Part shown: positions 40,845 to 41,781 of the stretch, piece by piece
Numbering within the stretch: position 1 is the stretch's first letter
How the letters are laid out: every line of letters begins with the position of its first letter
Assembly (NCBI GenBank): GCA_020341735.1
Contig: CP070833.1
Coordinates: 2,714,612 to 2,756,392, forward strand
Length of the DNA: 41,781 nt
Origin: Gammaproteobacteria bacterium
GTDB lineage: Bacteria > Pseudomonadota > Gammaproteobacteria > Steroidobacterales > XN24
Direction of reading: 5' to 3'
The notes under the pieces: model-generated
The model's database searches: none
What the model saw: the letters and a program-made list of their open reading frames with translations, nothing else
What the model was told of the DNA's origin: nothing
Program-made: the position numbers and the translations under genes

Positions 40845-41231
40845 ATGTCACCCACAAACCGTCACCCGCCGCAATCACCGAGAATCCTGGAGCTGGACTG
40901 GGGACGGATGGAAGTCGAAGGCCTCGGGCCGGGCCGCGACTTCAAGCTCTGGCCAGGTGGCGGCCGCAGTTGGGACTGGAAAGAGACTGACACGCATCAC
41001 GTGCCGGGGATCCAGCCGGCCGACGTGGTGGAGCTTCTGGATCACGGTTGCCGGATCGTCGTCCTCAGCCGAGGCCAGCTCTGCCGGCTGGAGACCTGTC
41101 CGGAGACGCTGGAACTGCTGAGGGATTCGGGCGTCGCGATACACGTCGAGGAAACCAGAGCCGCGGTCGCACTCTATAACCGATTGGCGCCTGATCGACC
41201 CGTTGGCGGGCTCTTCCATAGCACCTGCTGA
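40845..41231 (+). CDS. Mth938-like domain protein
   Basis: The 128-residue protein has the Mth938/NDUFAF3-like fold: WGRMEVEGLGPGRDFKLWPGGGRSWDWKETDTHHVPGIQPADV, IVVLSRGQLCRLETCPETLELL and VAIHVEETRAAVALYNRL. The human relative NDUFAF3 helps assemble complex I; bacterial ones are uncharacterised. It starts two bases after the response regulator stop and ends 15 bases before the kinase, so it is a true member of the signalling operon. That makes a sensory or output accessory role plausible. Confidence 0.85.
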   Translation: MSPTNRHPPQSPRILELDWGRMEVEGLGPGRDFKLWPGGGRSWDWKETDTHHVPGIQPADVVELLDHGCRIVVLSRGQLCRLETCPETLELLRDSGVAIHVEETRAAVALYNRLAPDRPVGGLFHSTC

Positions 41232-41246
41232 AAATGTGGACACACC

Positions 41247-41781
41247 GTGAGGCTGACACCGAGACTTTTGCTGATCAGCCTGGTGACGCTGCTGTTACCC
41301 TGGGCGGGCTGTCAGTATCTTCGTGAAGTCGAGTCCGCGCTACGTGAGGGACAGGAGGCAAGGCTGGCGGCGAACGCGACTTCCGTCGCGGGCGCCCTGT
41401 CGGCTGCGGATAACATCTCCTGGCCGGACCCGGCCCGATTCTCGAAAACCCGCACCCAGGCCATCGATATCTATGCTCACAACCTCGACCGCGTACCCGT
41501 CATGGACGGTTATGCCGAAGACTGGGGACTACCGCCGGAATACCTCGCGTCGGTGGGCTCAAACGGCTGGAGCGTGGACTTCCTCGCCGGGCTGACAGAT
41601 AGCTCTGTCTATATGTTCCTTCGGATAAACACAGACGACTCCGTCACCCACTCCGGCCCGACAGACGTCGTCAGGCTGCGCTTGACTGATCACCGTGGCG
41701 AGGGCTCGGATCTGATCTTCAGCACGCCCGCGCCGGGCTTCCTCACCCCAACGCGGCCGGACGGTCGTGTGGAACGACGCG
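41247..41781 (+). CDS. PdsS-like membrane sensor kinase, N-terminal part
   Basis: The frame from GTG 41247 stays open to the window edge (178 codons). It begins with a membrane helix ending LLLPWAGCQYLREVESALREGQEARLA, the pattern of the kinase of the proteobacterial dedicated sortase system (TIGR03785). A periplasmic domain follows with VPVMDGYAEDWG, SVYMFLRINTDDSV and VVRLRLTD, which resembles a CBM9-like carbohydrate-binding sandwich. The HAMP, HisKA and ATPase domains would lie beyond the edge. It would sense an envelope ligand, perhaps a polysaccharide, and phosphorylate the PdsR-like regulator. The ribosome site is weak. Confidence 0.75.
   Translation, partial: MRLTPRLLLISLVTLLLPWAGCQYLREVESALREGQEARLAANATSVAGALSAADNISWPDPARFSKTRTQAIDIYAHNLDRVPVMDGYAEDWGLPPEYLASVGSNGWSVDFLAGLTDSSVYMFLRINTDDSVTHSGPTDVVRLRLTDHRGEGSDLIFSTPAPGFLTPTRPDGRVERR

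Noticed and set aside
1..41781. tRNA, rRNA, CRISPR array, insertion sequence or prophage
   Set aside because: None was seen on either strand; no tandem direct repeats, transposase, integrase or phage structural motifs were found.

Overview
The window reads as one chromosomal segment of a GC-rich, free-living gammaproteobacterium. The evidence is the conserved ftsY-ftsE-ftsX-rpoH cluster, a classical RpoH with its QRKLFFNLR box, an outer-membrane porin with an N-terminal coiled coil, lipoprotein signal peptides, MliC-type lysozyme inhibitors and a PdsR/PdsS-like two-component pair. The gene mix recalls Xanthomonadales- or Chromatiales-like lineages, but the genus cannot be fixed from the sequence alone. 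I see no rRNA, tRNA, CRISPR array, transposase, integrase or phage gene.

Layout. 1-156 is the 3' end of a 2-oxoglutarate/Fe(II) oxygenase. 462-4209 is the division/secretion/heat-shock block ftsY-ftsE-ftsX, then rpoH. rpoH has its own -10 box, a perfect CIRCE operator in its leader and an intrinsic terminator. 4208-6872 (minus strand) is a three-gene operon for a porin, an exported FMN-binding protein and a PepSY membrane protein, behind a promoter that overlaps a Fur-like box. 7031-7923 holds an Mpo1-like membrane protein and a small secreted protein. 7920-10149 (minus) holds an ACT-malic enzyme and an HDAC-family deacetylase. 10353-15815 (plus) holds glutaryl-CoA dehydrogenase, a fused alpha/beta 2-oxoacid dehydrogenase E1, a fumarylacetoacetase-family hydrolase and a MATE exporter. 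15924-17894 is the phosphate pair: a DUF47/PhoU-like protein and a Pit transporter.

From about 17.9 to 39.8 kb the character changes. A long run of small genes, all on the plus strand, mostly encodes single-domain enzymes or exported proteins: ASCH, cupin, creatininase, homocysteine methyltransferase, SRPBCC, two lipoprotein hydrolases, DM13, two MliC lysozyme inhibitors, Dabb, five GNAT acetyltransferases or remnants, DJ-1/PfpI, tautomerase, VOC, methyltransferase, ABM, SH3, Cdd1 HhH, a SOUL-CIA30 fusion, MOSC, DUF4174, AlkA-like glycosylase and TspO. Gaps are short and many genes overlap. Two loci are broken: a GNAT with an internal deletion and a membrane protein with a one-base frameshift. 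The run looks like an accessory set for detoxification, stress and envelope protection rather than one pathway.

The window ends in an operon of a PdsR-like response regulator, an Mth938-domain protein and the N-terminal part of a PdsS-like sensor kinase, which runs off the edge. The observations most worth following are the CIRCE element on rpoH, the SOUL-CIA30 fusion, the PdsR-Mth938-PdsS operon, the Fur-like control of the flavoprotein/PepSY/porin operon, an alpha/beta hydrolase lacking its nucleophile, and a 14-bp perfect inverted repeat inside the deacetylase gene.
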